The notes beneath the pieces are model-generated. The model was not told the DNA's origin. It ran no database searches and saw only the letters and a list, made by a program, of their open reading frames with translations. The position numbers and the translations under genes were made by a program. From Streptococcus sp. NPS 308 (GTDB taxonomy: Bacteria; Bacillota; Bacilli; Lactobacillales; Streptococcaceae): DNA of 64,000 bases. The stretch lies in assembly GCF_002355895.1 (NCBI RefSeq), contig NZ_AP017652.1, forward strand, positions 1,211,001 through 1,275,000, read 5' to 3'. Below are positions 44,930 to 55,148 of this stretch, piece by piece; position 1 is the stretch's first letter; each line of letters starts with the position of its first letter.

Positions 44930-46094
44930 AGTCTTGACGTTGACCAAAGTCTGCAATCATCTGCTCCATCTCTTGGCGACTCGGAGTGGTCAGCATATAA
45001 AGATAGTCCCCTTGTAGCTCTGCAAAGGCTACTGGCATGATTTTTTTGACCTTGAATTGCTGGCTGTATTTGGCAAGAAGGTCCTCTTCTGAATAAACAT
45101 AGTTGGCATTGGCACGACGTGATGTAGCTAGACAGTATTGAGGTTCAAATTCTGATGCTGGGAACTCTTCTCCTGCGACAATAGCTGCATAACCTCGGTA
45201 GAGATCCAAGGAGTGAGCGAAGTTATAAACATCAATGGTAAAGCCACCTGCAGGACGGTTATTGTACTCAATGGCAATGTAGTCATCCCCGTCACGGAAG
45301 AACTCGATATGGAAAAAGCGTTCTCTCATTCCAAATTCCTTGACTATGGCCTCGCCATACTTGCGCAGTTTGGGATCCATATCCTTGAGGACATAGTAGG
45401 AATTGTCCATCTTATAAATCATCAGATCAAGTGGTGTATAGGCGTAGTCAAAGGTTGTTGAAAAGACAATCTGACCATCCTTATCCACTAGTCCGTCAAA
45501 GGTACAGATTTCACTAGAAGTGACAAATTTTTCAAAGAAATACACGGTTGAATGGTCCCATGCTTGCTTGAAGTGATTTATATCTTCTTCTGTTTCAAGC
45601 TTAAAGGTTGCTGCCGCTCCCACTCCGTTATCAGGTTTGGCAATCATTGGTAGGCCAATCGTATCGACTGCTTGGTCTACATCTGCTTCTGTCTGGATAA
45701 CAGCGCCTGGTACAACAGGTACGCCTGCCTTTTGGAAGAGTTTCTTCATCTCAGACTTAAACTTGGTTTTTTTAAGATCTTCAGGTTTGGCACCAAAGAC
45801 ATTGAATTGTTCTCTGAGTCTTGCGTCTAGCTCAAGCCAGTATTCATTGTGGGACTCAATGCGGTCGATAGGACCATGCTTGTAGAAAAGAAAGGCAACC
45901 GCACGCTTGACTTCATCTATATTTTCAAGATTGTCAACACGGAAATACTCGGTTAGACTATTACGCAAAGGCTCATCCAGTTGCTCGTAGGGTTCTTGAC
46001 CAATTCCCAAGACTGTAATGCCTTTACTAGCTAGTTCGATAGAAAACTGTTGAAAATTTTGTGGATAGTAGGGAGAAATAACAAGGTAATTCAT
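44928..46094 (-). CDS. ATP-grasp domain protein (carboxylate-amine ligase type)
   Basis: 388 aa from the ATG at 46094 (GGAG six bases upstream). Rossmann-like N-terminus (LVISPYYPQNFQQFSIELASKG). ATP-grasp core with a lysine in MIAKPDNGVGAAATFKL, and the metal site ending IEYNNRPAGGFTIDVYNFA. The substrate is unknown; such proteins ligate a carboxylate to an amine or thiol. It is the last gene of a three-gene operon behind two alpha/beta hydrolases, suggesting a small pathway that makes and cleaves an ester or amide. Its 3' end is duplicated at 43185-43356. Confidence 0.9.
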   Translation of the reverse strand: MNYLVISPYYPQNFQQFSIELASKGITVLGIGQEPYEQLDEPLRNSLTEYFRVDNLENIDEVKRAVAFLFYKHGPIDRIESHNEYWLELDARLREQFNVFGAKPEDLKKTKFKSEMKKLFQKAGVPVVPGAVIQTEADVDQAVDTIGLPMIAKPDNGVGAAATFKLETEEDINHFKQAWDHSTVYFFEKFVTSSEICTFDGLVDKDGQIVFSTTFDYAYTPLDLMIYKMDNSYYVLKDMDPKLRKYGEAIVKEFGMRERFFHIEFFRDGDDYIAIEYNNRPAGGFTIDVYNFAHSLDLYRGYAAIVAGEEFPASEFEPQYCLATSRRANANYVYSEEDLLAKYSQQFKVKKIMPVAFAELQGDYLYMLTTPSRQEMEQMIADFGQRQD

Positions 46095-46106
46095 AGGCAA
46101 CTCCTT

Positions 46107-46847
46107 TTATAGATACAAGTGTCCAAGAAAATAAGGCATTTGTTTACGCCACCATTCCCAGTCGTGGGCAACATCATGCCCCCATTCAGCAAACCAGGCT
46201 GGAATTTGTTTCTGGTCAAAGGCTTCTTTGAGCTTGTAGAAAGATGGTAGACCGTCTTGTTCCCAAGCACCTAGGCCCGTACAGACGACGATTTCTGCCT
46301 GACGGTAACGATCGATAAACCATCCGTCGTTTTGATTCCAGATATAATCGACTGGAGAGTTTTGGTAAATAGCATCATCATTGTAGTAATCACCAACGAA
46401 GAAACGTGCGTCATAAACACCGCTGAGAGCAATCACCTTGGTAAAGACATCTGGATGCTGGAGGAAGAAATTGAGTGCATGGTAAGCCCCCATGGAGCAA
46501 CCAGTTGTCATCATGGCATCAAACCAACCTGTCTTATGCTTGATAAAAGGAATCGCCTCCTCAATCACATAACGTTCGTAAGCTCGATGCATCTCCGCCT
46601 GGTCATGACTATTTTTCCAAGTAGCCAGCCAGCTCTCACTATCCACACTAGATAGGGTAAAGAATTGAACACGACCTTCTTCGATAAAGGAAGCACAGGC
46701 ATCAATCATGCCAAAATCATAGTATTCATTGTGACTGCCACCAGATGAAGCAAAAACAACAACTGGAATCCCAGCATGCCCATAACGGTTGAGATACATT
46801 TCTCGGTTGAGGTGGCCACTCCAGTGGTTAAGGTTTTCAATATGCAT
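46107..46847 (-). CDS. Alpha/beta hydrolase, esterase family
   Basis: 246 aa. Putative esterase (esterase-D/antigen-85-like). Nucleophile elbow GCSMGAYHA (Ser about residue 117), strand region PVVVFASSGGSHNEYYDFGM, and histidine in AEWGHDVAHDWEWWRKQ, the likely catalytic His. No signal peptide. Middle gene of the esterase-esterase-ATP-grasp operon, 12 bases before the ATP-grasp start. Confidence 0.9.
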   Translation of the reverse strand: MHIENLNHWSGHLNREMYLNRYGHAGIPVVVFASSGGSHNEYYDFGMIDACASFIEEGRVQFFTLSSVDSESWLATWKNSHDQAEMHRAYERYVIEEAIPFIKHKTGWFDAMMTTGCSMGAYHALNFFLQHPDVFTKVIALSGVYDARFFVGDYYNDDAIYQNSPVDYIWNQNDGWFIDRYRQAEIVVCTGLGAWEQDGLPSFYKLKEAFDQKQIPAWFAEWGHDVAHDWEWWRKQMPYFLGHLYL

Positions 46848-46867
46848 TGGCTTTCTCCTTTCCTAAC

Positions 46868-47692
46868 TTACCATTTCTCTGCAAAAAATCGAAGACAGTC
46901 TGGTAAATTTTCCGACCAAGGAATCTCACTATGGATGGCACCAGACTGAACTTTCAAAACAAGATTATCCAAGTGTATTCCACCTGCAATCAAATCATGA
47001 TAATAGCGAAGAGATGAGTCGATATAGGCTTGCTTGATATTGCCAGCCATCAGAGTCTTGTCCGTATCATCCGCTTCTTCCGTTCCAACATAGATAAAAA
47101 TGCGCTGTTCAGGCGACAATTTCTTGCGCTCGATATAGCGGTTAAAGGCTTCTTGGTGAAGCCAGTTAGCAGATGAGAAGACACCTAGACAACCAATTCG
47201 GTCTTGGTACTCTAGTCCGATAAACTGGGTGATATTGCCTCCTAGCGACGAACCAATCATAGCCGTGTGCTGGCGATCAGCTTTGGTACGATAGGTCTCA
47301 TCGATAAAAGGCTTGACCACCTCCATGACAAACTCGGCATACTCCACACCCTTACCGCCAAACTGCTGGCCTGGAATAGGAGATTCTTGGAACTTCCAAG
47401 CCGCGTACTCATGCATCCGACCCAAACCATCATTGTCGATAGCTACAACAATCATGCGACTGATATCAGGGTTTCGCTTAATGGCTGGAATAATCTTCCA
47501 AGAGTGTCCGATATAGGACTCCTTGCTGTAAAAGACATTTTGCCCATCATGAAAATAAACAACAGGGTAAAAACGGTCTGTGTCTTTCTCGTAGTCCTTA
47601 GGCAGGAGAACACGCACACGACGCTCCTTTCCTGTATAAGGAACCTTGAGTTTATGTTCTCTCATTTTTAAGTAAAAGTAAGAATGATTCAT
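46868..47692 (-). CDS. Alpha/beta hydrolase, esterase-D-like
   Basis: 274 aa from the ATG at 47692; a TTG at 47716 could add eight residues, and the true start is uncertain because the site upstream is weak. Catalytic motif GSSLGG (about residue 145), an oxyanion/strand segment YPVVYFHDGQNVFYS, and a late His in AIHSEIPWSENLP. Related to IroE/Fes-type and esterase-D hydrolases. First gene of the operon, with an extended -10 about 40 bases upstream. A paralogue follows it directly. Confidence 0.88.
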   Translation of the reverse strand: MNHSYFYLKMREHKLKVPYTGKERRVRVLLPKDYEKDTDRFYPVVYFHDGQNVFYSKESYIGHSWKIIPAIKRNPDISRMIVVAIDNDGLGRMHEYAAWKFQESPIPGQQFGGKGVEYAEFVMEVVKPFIDETYRTKADRQHTAMIGSSLGGNITQFIGLEYQDRIGCLGVFSSANWLHQEAFNRYIERKKLSPEQRIFIYVGTEEADDTDKTLMAGNIKQAYIDSSLRYYHDLIAGGIHLDNLVLKVQSGAIHSEIPWSENLPDCLRFFAEKW

Positions 47693-47727
47693 TGTCAGAA
47701 AACTCTCTATATTCAAAATTTTATCTC

Positions 47728-47736
47728 ATTATACCA
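47728..47736 (-). promoter_or_regulatory. Extended -10 promoter of the esterase/ATP-grasp operon
   Basis: Leftward TGGTATAAT (TATAAT 47733-47728). Confidence 0.6.
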
Positions 47737-47827
47737 TAAAAATAGAAAAAAAGTCAGTAATTGTCCATTTTAAGGATAAATAACTAACTTTTTTCATTTG
47801 AATTCTAAATTCTTCTGGTTTTTCTGA

Positions 47828-49042
47828 TTAGAGGAGATTATCAATTAACTCATCGACAGCGTCTTTTTCAGCTTGAGGTGTGATCTTAGTAAGCATAATC
47901 CCTGCCACTGCTCGCTCAACCAATCCTTCGACATCCATGCGTTTTTCATACTGCTCTGCATTCTCTATCTTAGGATTGGTCTTAGGACGATCAGGCGCAA
48001 AAATAGTACAGCAGTCCTCAAAAGGCTGGATAGAAATTTCAAAGGTATCAATTTCCTGAGCGATGTCAATGATTTCCAGCTTGTCCATGGTAACCACAGG
48101 ACGAATGATTGGAGTGCTAGTCACAGCGTTGATAGTCTGCATGCTTTCCAAGGTTTGGCTCGCTACTTGACCAAGACTTTCCCCATTAATGATAACTAAA
48201 CCATTTCGTACCTCACGGATACGATCGGTAATGCGCATCATAAAACGACGGGTCAATGTCATGAGGTAGGCTTCTGGCGCCTTAGCCTTGATTTCTTCTT
48301 GAATCTCTGTGAAAGGCACCTCGATAAACTGGATATTGCCCCCAAACTTGGTCAATTTTCGAGTCAAATCGTGGGCTTTTTTAAGGGCACCAGGACTAGT
48401 ATATGGTGGGCTGGCAAAGTGAACGGCTTCAATATCAACCCCACGTTTGAGAGCTAGATAACCTGCCACAGGTGAATCAATTCCACCTGACAACATGAGC
48501 ATGCCTTTACCAGAACTTCCCACAGGTAATCCTCCTGCTCCACGAAAGGTTTCATAGGATAGGTAGGCAGCCTCCTCACGAATCTCAACTTGAAGATTAA
48601 TATCTGGATTTTTCATCTGAGCTTGCACGTTTGGAATAGCCTCGAAAACAGCACCGCCAAGAGTTTGATTGAGTTCACGACTATCCAATTCGAAGTTGTG
48701 GTCGCTTCGCTTACTAGTGATTTTAAAGGTCATGCCCTCCTTGTAGATAGCTTTCATAATCTCTTGGACAGCTGATTTAAGAACTTCTACAGACTTTTCA
48801 ACCTTATATACGGGAGAAAAGTTTTGAATTCCAAAGACTTGTTTGAGAGATTCTGCTACTGCTGTATAATCAGCTCCATTGAGATAAGCGTGGGCACGGT
48901 CGCGATCTGCGGTTACCTTAACTTGAGGATAGATGGACAAAACGTCCGAAATATTATTACGAAGTTTATTGATGAAACGCATACGATTTTTGTGCTTGGT
49001 TGACAATTCTCCATAGCGAATCATAATTTCTGAATACTGCAT
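47828..49042 (-). CDS. thiI: tRNA 4-thiouridine synthase ThiI (no rhodanese domain)
   Basis: 404 aa. N-terminal ferredoxin-like and THUMP domains (about 1-165), then a PP-loop ATPase with [17 protein letters not shown] (about 184-200). It lacks the C-terminal rhodanese domain of E. coli ThiI (482 aa), as is usual in Firmicutes, so sulfur must come directly from the partner cysteine desulfurase, encoded just upstream. Makes s4U8 in tRNA; a thiamin role is not implied. Separated by eight bases from iscS. Confidence 0.95.
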   Translation of the reverse strand: MQYSEIMIRYGELSTKHKNRMRFINKLRNNISDVLSIYPQVKVTADRDRAHAYLNGADYTAVAESLKQVFGIQNFSPVYKVEKSVEVLKSAVQEIMKAIYKEGMTFKITSKRSDHNFELDSRELNQTLGGAVFEAIPNVQAQMKNPDINLQVEIREEAAYLSYETFRGAGGLPVGSSGKGMLMLSGGIDSPVAGYLALKRGVDIEAVHFASPPYTSPGALKKAHDLTRKLTKFGGNIQFIEVPFTEIQEEIKAKAPEAYLMTLTRRFMMRITDRIREVRNGLVIINGESLGQVASQTLESMQTINAVTSTPIIRPVVTMDKLEIIDIAQEIDTFEISIQPFEDCCTIFAPDRPKTNPKIENAEQYEKRMDVEGLVERAVAGIMLTKITPQAEKDAVDELIDNLL

Positions 49043-49050
49043 AAATGCTC

Positions 49051-50193
49051 CTATCTTACTTTTCTAGTTTGATTGTAAATTAATTTTAGCTTGGTCAAGA
49101 ACTGCTCGACCTGACTCATGTCATTTTCTAAGTCTAAGCTTAGACGCACAGCTGACTGGGCCTTATCTTTGTCCAGTCCCATGGCTATCAAGGTACCCGC
49201 AGGTTTTCCAGCCTTGGACGAACAAGCAGAGGTTGTGGAAATGAAAATATCATAGTCTTCAAATGCATGAACGATGACTTCCCCACGAACACCCTTAATC
49301 CCAAAAGTCAGGATATGAGGGGCAAAGTCATCCTCATCTGAAAAGACAAAAATATCTGGATAGTCCAGAAGGGCTTGGCGAATGACAGCCTTCATCTGCC
49401 CAGTCTTAGCAGTAAATAAGTCTAGCTTTTCCATAGCCAAACGTAAAGCCTTAGCTGTTGCGGCAATCCCTGCAACATTTTCAGTTGTCGAACGATAGTC
49501 TCCCTCTTGACCACCTCCAGTTAAAAGAGGCATGATCCTCTTACCAGACTTGATATAGACAAAGCCAACACCTCGGACACCATGAAACTTATGGCTCGAA
49601 AAGGTCGCAAAATCCACTCGATTCGTCAGATACTTTTCAGTTGGAATTTTAGCAAGTGCCTGAACTGCATCAACATGGAAAGAAATAGTTGGCTTGTCTG
49701 CCAAGAGTTTTGAAATAGCCTCAATAGGCTGGATAGAGCCGATTTCATTGTTTACTGCCATAATGGAGACGAGGGTCGTGTCAGGTCGTATCAAATTCGC
49801 TAGAGCCTCAACATCCACAAATCCTCTGCTATCAACTGGGGCAATATCCACCTCAAAACCTTGACTTTTCAGCCAGAGTGCTGACTCCTTGACTGCTGGA
49901 TGCTCAATAGCTGATACGATGATGTGCTTGCCAAACTGGGCTTTTTCAAAGGCTACACCCTTGATAACCCAGTTATCCCCTTCTGTTCCACCAGAGGTAA
50001 AGAAGATTTCATCACTTTTCTTCCCAATCAAATCTGCAATTTGCTGCCGGGAAGCATCTAAAATTCGTGTTGCCTGGTCTCCCAAACGATGGAGACTGGA
50101 TGGATTTCCGACAATTTTTGAAGCGACCTGCATGTAGGTTTCAAGAGCTTCAGGATAAGGCTTGGTCGTTGCCGAATTATCAAAGTAAATCAT
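49051..50193 (-). CDS. Cysteine desulfurase (IscS/NifS family), partner of ThiI
   Basis: 380 aa. PLP enzyme removing sulfur from cysteine. [17 protein letters not shown] start, PLP lysine in [13 protein letters not shown] (about residue 203), active cysteine in [15 protein letters not shown] (about 325). The short NifZ-like form that feeds ThiI in Firmicutes; the gene pair supports sulfur transfer to tRNA. No iscU beside it. An extended -10 (TGATACAAT) lies about 35 bases upstream. Confidence 0.93.
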   Translation of the reverse strand: MIYFDNSATTKPYPEALETYMQVASKIVGNPSSLHRLGDQATRILDASRQQIADLIGKKSDEIFFTSGGTEGDNWVIKGVAFEKAQFGKHIIVSAIEHPAVKESALWLKSQGFEVDIAPVDSRGFVDVEALANLIRPDTTLVSIMAVNNEIGSIQPIEAISKLLADKPTISFHVDAVQALAKIPTEKYLTNRVDFATFSSHKFHGVRGVGFVYIKSGKRIMPLLTGGGQEGDYRSTTENVAGIAATAKALRLAMEKLDLFTAKTGQMKAVIRQALLDYPDIFVFSDEDDFAPHILTFGIKGVRGEVIVHAFEDYDIFISTTSACSSKAGKPAGTLIAMGLDKDKAQSAVRLSLDLENDMSQVEQFLTKLKLIYNQTRKVR

Positions 50194-50225
50194 GTTTTCT
50201 CACGCTTTCTAAAATCACTTCCTCT

Positions 50226-50234
50226 ATTGTATCA
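50226..50234 (-). promoter_or_regulatory. Extended -10 promoter of the desulfurase-thiI operon
   Basis: Leftward TGATACAAT (TACAAT 50231-50226). Confidence 0.55.
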
Positions 50235-50300
50235 CGAAAAGAGACCTGCGACAAGAAAGGGAATCTTCTCTTTTTTTAAGATTTTTTTAAAGAAATGAGG

Positions 50301-50306
50301 TATAAT
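50301..50306 (+). promoter_or_regulatory. -10 box of the following gene
   Basis: TATAAT 24 bases before the ATG at 50331; ribosome binding site AAAGGAGAG. Confidence 0.6.
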
Positions 50307-50330
50307 AAATCATAATCAAAGGAGAGTATC

Positions 50331-50759
50331 ATGTCTAATTATCGTAGAACTTCTAATAAATCAAAAACTGAACACATTAAAAAAGGATTTACTGTCTTTC
50401 AAAAAACGATTGCTACCATCGGTAGTATCCTTGGTCTCATCACCGCTACTATTACCATCATGAACGCTATGGATAATAACAAAAACAACAAAAAAGAACC
50501 GACGACAACCCAAACAACTGTTGTCAAGGAAATTCAAAAAGAATCCCCTCAGGAAAATACTACACCTAACAAGGACAACACTCCTACTAAAGAAAAAACC
50601 TCACAAGAAGAAACTTCTCAATCCAACAAGAAAGAGGAGAAAAAAGAAGAGCAGAAAACAACAACTCAGGACTCTTCTACACCTGCTACAAATAAAGAAA
50701 CAAGCGATAACGGTACACAGTCAAATACGACAAATACAGAAACTAAAACGAACCAGTAA
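50331..50759 (+). CDS. Single-pass membrane protein with Thr/Lys-rich tail
   Basis: 142 aa. A basic N-terminus (MSNYRRTSNKSKTEHIKKG), one membrane segment (IATIGSILGLITATITIMNA, about 29-48), then about 90 residues of low-complexity Thr, Lys, Glu, Gln and Asn, probably extracytoplasmic and disordered. Small proteins of this build are common in streptococci; function unknown. Monocistronic, with promoter and terminator. Confidence 0.85.
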   Translation: MSNYRRTSNKSKTEHIKKGFTVFQKTIATIGSILGLITATITIMNAMDNNKNNKKEPTTTQTTVVKEIQKESPQENTTPNKDNTPTKEKTSQEETSQSNKKEEKKEEQKTTTQDSSTPATNKETSDNGTQSNTTNTETKTNQ

Positions 50760-50765
50760 TCACTA

Positions 50766-50806
50766 AAATAGCTTCCTTCCAGATTTGGAAAGAAGCTATT
50801 TTTTAT
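50766..50806. terminator. Bidirectional terminator between this gene and ftsK
   Basis: Stem AATAGCTTC / GAAGCTATT with an inner TTCC/GGAA helix; U runs on both strands. Confidence 0.85.
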
Positions 50807-53109
50807 TGTTGCAATACTTTGCGTGGTTTGGTTCCCTCAGCTGGACCGATGACACCTGCCATTTCAAGTTCTTCCATCAGGCGGGTCGCACGGTTAAATC
50901 CAACCGACAAACGACGCTGAATCATAGAAGCGCTGGCTTTCTGCGTCTCGATAACCAGAGCCTTGGCTTCCTCAAAGAGCGGATCGCCACCAGCTTCACC
51001 ATCAGAGAAATCTCCCTCATTATCTGGGACGTCTCCTGGGTCAAAGCTATCATCGTAGTCCGCATCTGCCTGAGCCTTGATGAAGTTTACGATACGTTCA
51101 ACATCATCATCCGAGATAAAGGACCCTTGCAGACGGACTGGGTGATTTTCATCAATTGGTTTAAAGAGCATGTCTCCTCGACCGAGCAATTTTTCAGCTC
51201 CATTTTCATCCAAGATGGTTCGTGAATCTGTACCTGATGAAACTGCAAAAGCCACACGAGACGGTACATTGGCCTTGATAAGACCAGAGATGACATCAAC
51301 CGATGGACGTTGCGTTGCAAGAATCATGTGAATCCCTGCCGCACGCGCCTTCTGTCCGAGACGGATGATAGCATCTTCCACTTCCTTGCTGGCCACCATC
51401 ATAAGGTCAGCCAACTCGTCCACAATGACAACAATCAAAGGCAGGGGTACTTGTTTGTACTCAGATTGGCTATTAAATTCCTCGACCTTAGCATTGTAAC
51501 CAGCGATATTTCGCACACCAACCTTAGCAAAGAGTTCATAACGGTTTTCCATCTCATCCACGACTTTTTGGAGAGCCTTGCTGGCCTTACGTGGATTGGT
51601 CACAACTGGGATCAAGAGATGAGGAATGTCATTGTAAACCGATAACTCAACCATCTTAGGATCCACCATCATAAACTTGACCTGGTCGGGTCTTGCTTTC
51701 ATAAGAATGCTAGCAATAATACCGTTAACTGCGACTGATTTCCCTGATCCCGTCGAACCTGCAACCAGTAGGTGGGGCATCTTGGAAAGGTCAAAGGTGC
51801 GAGCAGTTCCATTGACAGCCTTACCCAGAGGAATTTCGAGGAGATTTTCTGGTTTAGTCTGAGACTGTTCCCAGAGCTCACGGAAGGAAACGGTCGCAAT
51901 TTCAGAGTTAGGAACCTCAATCCCAACTAAGGATTTACCAGGTATTGGAGCCTCAATCCGAACATCCTTGGCCGCTAGAGCAAGCGCTAAGTCGTCTGCC
52001 AGATTGGAAATGCGGTTAACCCGGACTCCAACTGCTGGCTTGACTTCATACTTGGTAACAGATGGGCCGATTTCAGCCCGTTCCACCGTCACCTTGATAC
52101 CAAAGCTAGCAAAGGTTTCTTCTAGGATTTTGATATTTTCTCGAACAATTTTCTTTTCCTTGGACTGGTCTTTGGGTTTATCTGGCGCAAAGAGTTGCAA
52201 GCTTGGCAGTTTGTATTCAAGGGCTTCTTTGGCCGAAAAATCAACCTGCACCTCTTCATCCTCAAAGTCTTCTTCCACATCTGGAACTTCAAATTCAGCT
52301 TGAGGAAGGATAATCTCCGGTTCACTCCATTCTTTTTCAGGAATTGGGGGGAGATCGTAACTTGGTTCTTCTGATAAGATTTCTCCAGTTTCAGGATCTA
52401 CAGGAGGAAGCAGTATCGCATCCTGTTCTTCTTGTTCTCTCTGAATTCTTGCTGCTTCTTCAGCTTCTTGACGAGCCTTCTCTTCTTCTCTCTTGATGAA
52501 GCGTTCCTGTTTTCTCTGTTCCTGTTTTTCCATGAAGGATCTGAACTGAGCTCCAATAAAGGCTGCGACATCATAAATAGACCAGGGACTAACCAAGAGT
52601 GCCCCAACTAGAATCAAGAGAACTCCAATAAAGTACGATCCGATATTGGAGAAAAGAAAGGATATGGGGATATAGAGTCCAACACCAAGCAGGCCTCCAC
52701 CGGCGAAGCTAGTCACCCGCATACCAGTCAGGTCCGTCATAACTTGAGACAAGGTCCCTTTTAGAACTGACTGCTCCAAGCCAAATTTCCAGACAAGATA
52801 AGCCTCAAAAATTAAGAGTAAGCCAGCGAAGATACAAAGAAATCCTGACAGAAGTCCCTCTTGCTTACGTATCCATTTAAATAGAAAGAGGTAAATGAGG
52901 AGGGCACCAATGGCCACATAGGCCAAACTTCCGACCACCAGTCGAATGAGATTATAAAGGGTGATACCCGCCGCACCAAGCTTGAGGGCTGCAATAATCA
53001 ATAATAAGGCAATCCCTAAGGAAATCAACATCCTCTGAATAGCTTGTTTTCTTTCGAGTTCTGCTTTAGACGGTCTCCGTCTTGTTTTTGTAGTATTCTT
53101 GTTTGCCAT
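50803..53109 (-). CDS. ftsK: DNA translocase FtsK/SpoIIIE
   Basis: 768 aa from the ATG at 53109, matching the pneumococcal protein (about 767 aa); a longer frame to 53175 lies upstream of the promoter. Four N-terminal membrane segments (about 25-165), an acidic linker (about 190-300), then the motor: Walker [15 protein letters not shown], Walker [16 protein letters not shown], and a C-terminal gamma winged-helix ([22 protein letters not shown]) that reads KOPS/SRS-type sequences. Moves chromosome ends through the septum. No ribosome binding site precedes the start. Confidence 0.96.
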   Translation of the reverse strand: MANKNTTKTRRRPSKAELERKQAIQRMLISLGIALLLIIAALKLGAAGITLYNLIRLVVGSLAYVAIGALLIYLFLFKWIRKQEGLLSGFLCIFAGLLLIFEAYLVWKFGLEQSVLKGTLSQVMTDLTGMRVTSFAGGGLLGVGLYIPISFLFSNIGSYFIGVLLILVGALLVSPWSIYDVAAFIGAQFRSFMEKQEQRKQERFIKREEEKARQEAEEAARIQREQEEQDAILLPPVDPETGEILSEEPSYDLPPIPEKEWSEPEIILPQAEFEVPDVEEDFEDEEVQVDFSAKEALEYKLPSLQLFAPDKPKDQSKEKKIVRENIKILEETFASFGIKVTVERAEIGPSVTKYEVKPAVGVRVNRISNLADDLALALAAKDVRIEAPIPGKSLVGIEVPNSEIATVSFRELWEQSQTKPENLLEIPLGKAVNGTARTFDLSKMPHLLVAGSTGSGKSVAVNGIIASILMKARPDQVKFMMVDPKMVELSVYNDIPHLLIPVVTNPRKASKALQKVVDEMENRYELFAKVGVRNIAGYNAKVEEFNSQSEYKQVPLPLIVVIVDELADLMMVASKEVEDAIIRLGQKARAAGIHMILATQRPSVDVISGLIKANVPSRVAFAVSSGTDSRTILDENGAEKLLGRGDMLFKPIDENHPVRLQGSFISDDDVERIVNFIKAQADADYDDSFDPGDVPDNEGDFSDGEAGGDPLFEEAKALVIETQKASASMIQRRLSVGFNRATRLMEELEMAGVIGPAEGTKPRKVLQQ

Positions 53110-53115
53110 TCTTCT

Positions 53116-53124
53116 ATTATACCA
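53116..53124 (-). promoter_or_regulatory. Extended -10 promoter abutting the ftsK start
   Basis: Leftward TGGTATAAT ends at 53116; only AGAAGA separates it from the ATG at 53109. Confidence 0.7.
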
Positions 53125-53147
53125 TATTTCACAGCCATTTCGAATAG

Positions 53148-53185
53148 AGAAAAAGATTGCACCAAATGGTAACAATCTTTCTATT
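53148..53185 (-). terminator. Terminator after fruA
   Basis: Stem AAAGATTG (53152-53159) / CAATCTTT (53173-53180), U-rich leftward; the outer GAATAGA arms also pair. Confidence 0.65.
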
Positions 53186-53195
53186 CTAATACTTT

Positions 53196-55148
53196 TTATG
53201 CTTGTGGTTTGCGTAGGGAACCATAAACCACACCACTTACAATTGCACCAACCAAAACAAAGGCAAGATAAAGAAGAGCATTTGAAGTTAGAGCAATGAC
53301 GAAGATTCCTCCGTGTGGTGCCATGAGTTTGATACCTGCAAGACCAACGAGTCCTCCTGCTACTGCTGAACCAAGGATAAAGCTTGGGATCGCACGAGCT
53401 GGGTCAGCTGCACCAAATGGAATTGCTCCCTCAGTGATAAATGACAAGCCCATGATGATGTTTGTCAAACCAGAGTTACGTTCTTCTTTAGTAAATTTAT
53501 CTTTGAAAAGAAGGGTTGCGACAAAGATAGCAAGTGGTGGCACCATTCCTCCCGCCATAACTGCTGCCATAGCTACAGAACCACCTGAAGAAACAGTCGC
53601 TGCAAGCGTACCTGTACCAAAGACATAGGCTGCTTTATTGACAGGTCCACCCATATCGACAGCCATCATACCACCAAGAACGATACCAAGAAGGACAGCT
53701 GATCCTCCTCCAAGACCGCCTAGGAAGTCATTCATAGCAGTGTTGATTGCTGCCATCGGGATGTTAACAGCCAACATAACAAATCCTGTCAAGATTGTTC
53801 CAAGAAGTGGCAAGAGAAGGATTGATTTAGCACCTTCAAGTGAACGAGGAACCTTAACGTATTTCTTGATAGCAAGAACCAAAGCACCTGCGATAAATCC
53901 ACCAACAAGGGCACCGAGGAAACCAGATGAGACACCTACAAGAGTTGAAGTTGCTTCACCACCTGCGGCATAAGGGATTTTTCCAAAGGCAAAACCTTCT
54001 TTGGCAATTGCACCAGCCACAAAACCAGCTACCAAACCTGGTTTTTCAGCGATAGAATAAGCAACATAACCTGCAAAGACTGGAAGCATCAAGCCGAAGG
54101 CCGCGCCACCAATTTTCATGAACATAGAAGCCAATTCATGGTAGGAACCAAGATTTCCAAGGCTATCTTGTGGCACACCAAAAGCTCCGTCAATCAAGAA
54201 AGCAAGGGCAATCATGATACCACCACCTATAACGAATGGCAACATTTGAGACACACCACTCATCAAGTGTTTGTAGAAAGCACCACCGATACTTTGTTTT
54301 TCATTGCTTGCTGTTGCAGCTTTTGCTCCATTGGCAGCACGATAAACTTCAGCATCTCCTGAAAGAGCCAAGTTGATCAACTTTTCCGTCTTACGGATAC
54401 CATCAGCAACCGGACGATTGATTAATGGTTTGCCATCGAAACGATCCATTTCAACGGCCTTATCTGCTGCGATGATAACTGCTTTAGCCTTACGGATATC
54501 TTCTGCAGTTAGTTGATTTCCAACACCGCTGGCACCGTTGGTTTCAACCTTTATCCCAACACCCATTTCAGCAGCCACTTTTTGAAGAGCTTCTTGGGCC
54601 ATGTAAGTATGAGCAATCCCTGTCGTACAAGCTGTAACAGCTACGATAAAGTCGCCAGAGTCATTGGCAGGTGCTTGGATAGGCTCCTCAGCTTTTTCTG
54701 AAGCTTGGTCAAAAAGTTCGATAACTTGATCAGCTGATGTTACTTGACGAAGTTTGTCAGCAAATCCGTCTTTCATCAAGTATTGAGACAATTCTGCCAA
54801 GGCTGCCAAGTGAGTGTCATTGGCACCTTCTGGAGCTGCAATCATAAAGAAGAGGTCTGTTGGTTGCCCATCCAAGCTCTCATAGTCAACACCCTTGTTT
54901 GACTTAGCAAAGAGAACGGTTGCTTCTTTGACAGCAGAGTTTTTGCTGTGTGGCATAGCGATTCCGTCACCCAAACCAGTGGAAGTTAGAGCTTCACGCG
55001 CTAAGATTCCTTCTTTAAAGGTTTCAAAATCTGTCACATAACCGTGATCTACCAAACTTTTAATCATTTCTTCAATGACAGCTGTTTTTTCAGTTGCCTG
55101 CAAATCCAGCAACATAACATCTTTTCTCAATAAATCTTGAATTTTCAT
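53196..55148 (-). CDS. fruA: PTS fructose transporter EIIABC
   Basis: 650 aa, three PTS domains in one chain. EIIA (about 1-145) with the phospho-His in [15 protein letters not shown] (about residue 63). EIIB (about 165-265) with the phospho-Cys in [24 protein letters not shown] (about 290-640) with eight or more membrane segments, including [14 protein letters not shown]. Imports fructose as fructose-1-phosphate, which FruK, encoded upstream with a four-base overlap, phosphorylates further. Confidence 0.96.
   Translation of the reverse strand: MKIQDLLRKDVMLLDLQATEKTAVIEEMIKSLVDHGYVTDFETFKEGILAREALTSTGLGDGIAMPHSKNSAVKEATVLFAKSNKGVDYESLDGQPTDLFFMIAAPEGANDTHLAALAELSQYLMKDGFADKLRQVTSADQVIELFDQASEKAEEPIQAPANDSGDFIVAVTACTTGIAHTYMAQEALQKVAAEMGVGIKVETNGASGVGNQLTAEDIRKAKAVIIAADKAVEMDRFDGKPLINRPVADGIRKTEKLINLALSGDAEVYRAANGAKAATASNEKQSIGGAFYKHLMSGVSQMLPFVIGGGIMIALAFLIDGAFGVPQDSLGNLGSYHELASMFMKIGGAAFGLMLPVFAGYVAYSIAEKPGLVAGFVAGAIAKEGFAFGKIPYAAGGEATSTLVGVSSGFLGALVGGFIAGALVLAIKKYVKVPRSLEGAKSILLLPLLGTILTGFVMLAVNIPMAAINTAMNDFLGGLGGGSAVLLGIVLGGMMAVDMGGPVNKAAYVFGTGTLAATVSSGGSVAMAAVMAGGMVPPLAIFVATLLFKDKFTKEERNSGLTNIIMGLSFITEGAIPFGAADPARAIPSFILGSAVAGGLVGLAGIKLMAPHGGIFVIALTSNALLYLAFVLVGAIVSGVVYGSLRKPQA

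Noticed and set aside
50803..53175. 790-aa form of FtsK
   Set aside because: The first 22 codons lie upstream of the promoter's -10 box; the family starts at MANKNT.
53296..53973. Long rightward frames opposite fruA
   Set aside because: They are mirror frames of the membrane domain of fruA, with no start signals.
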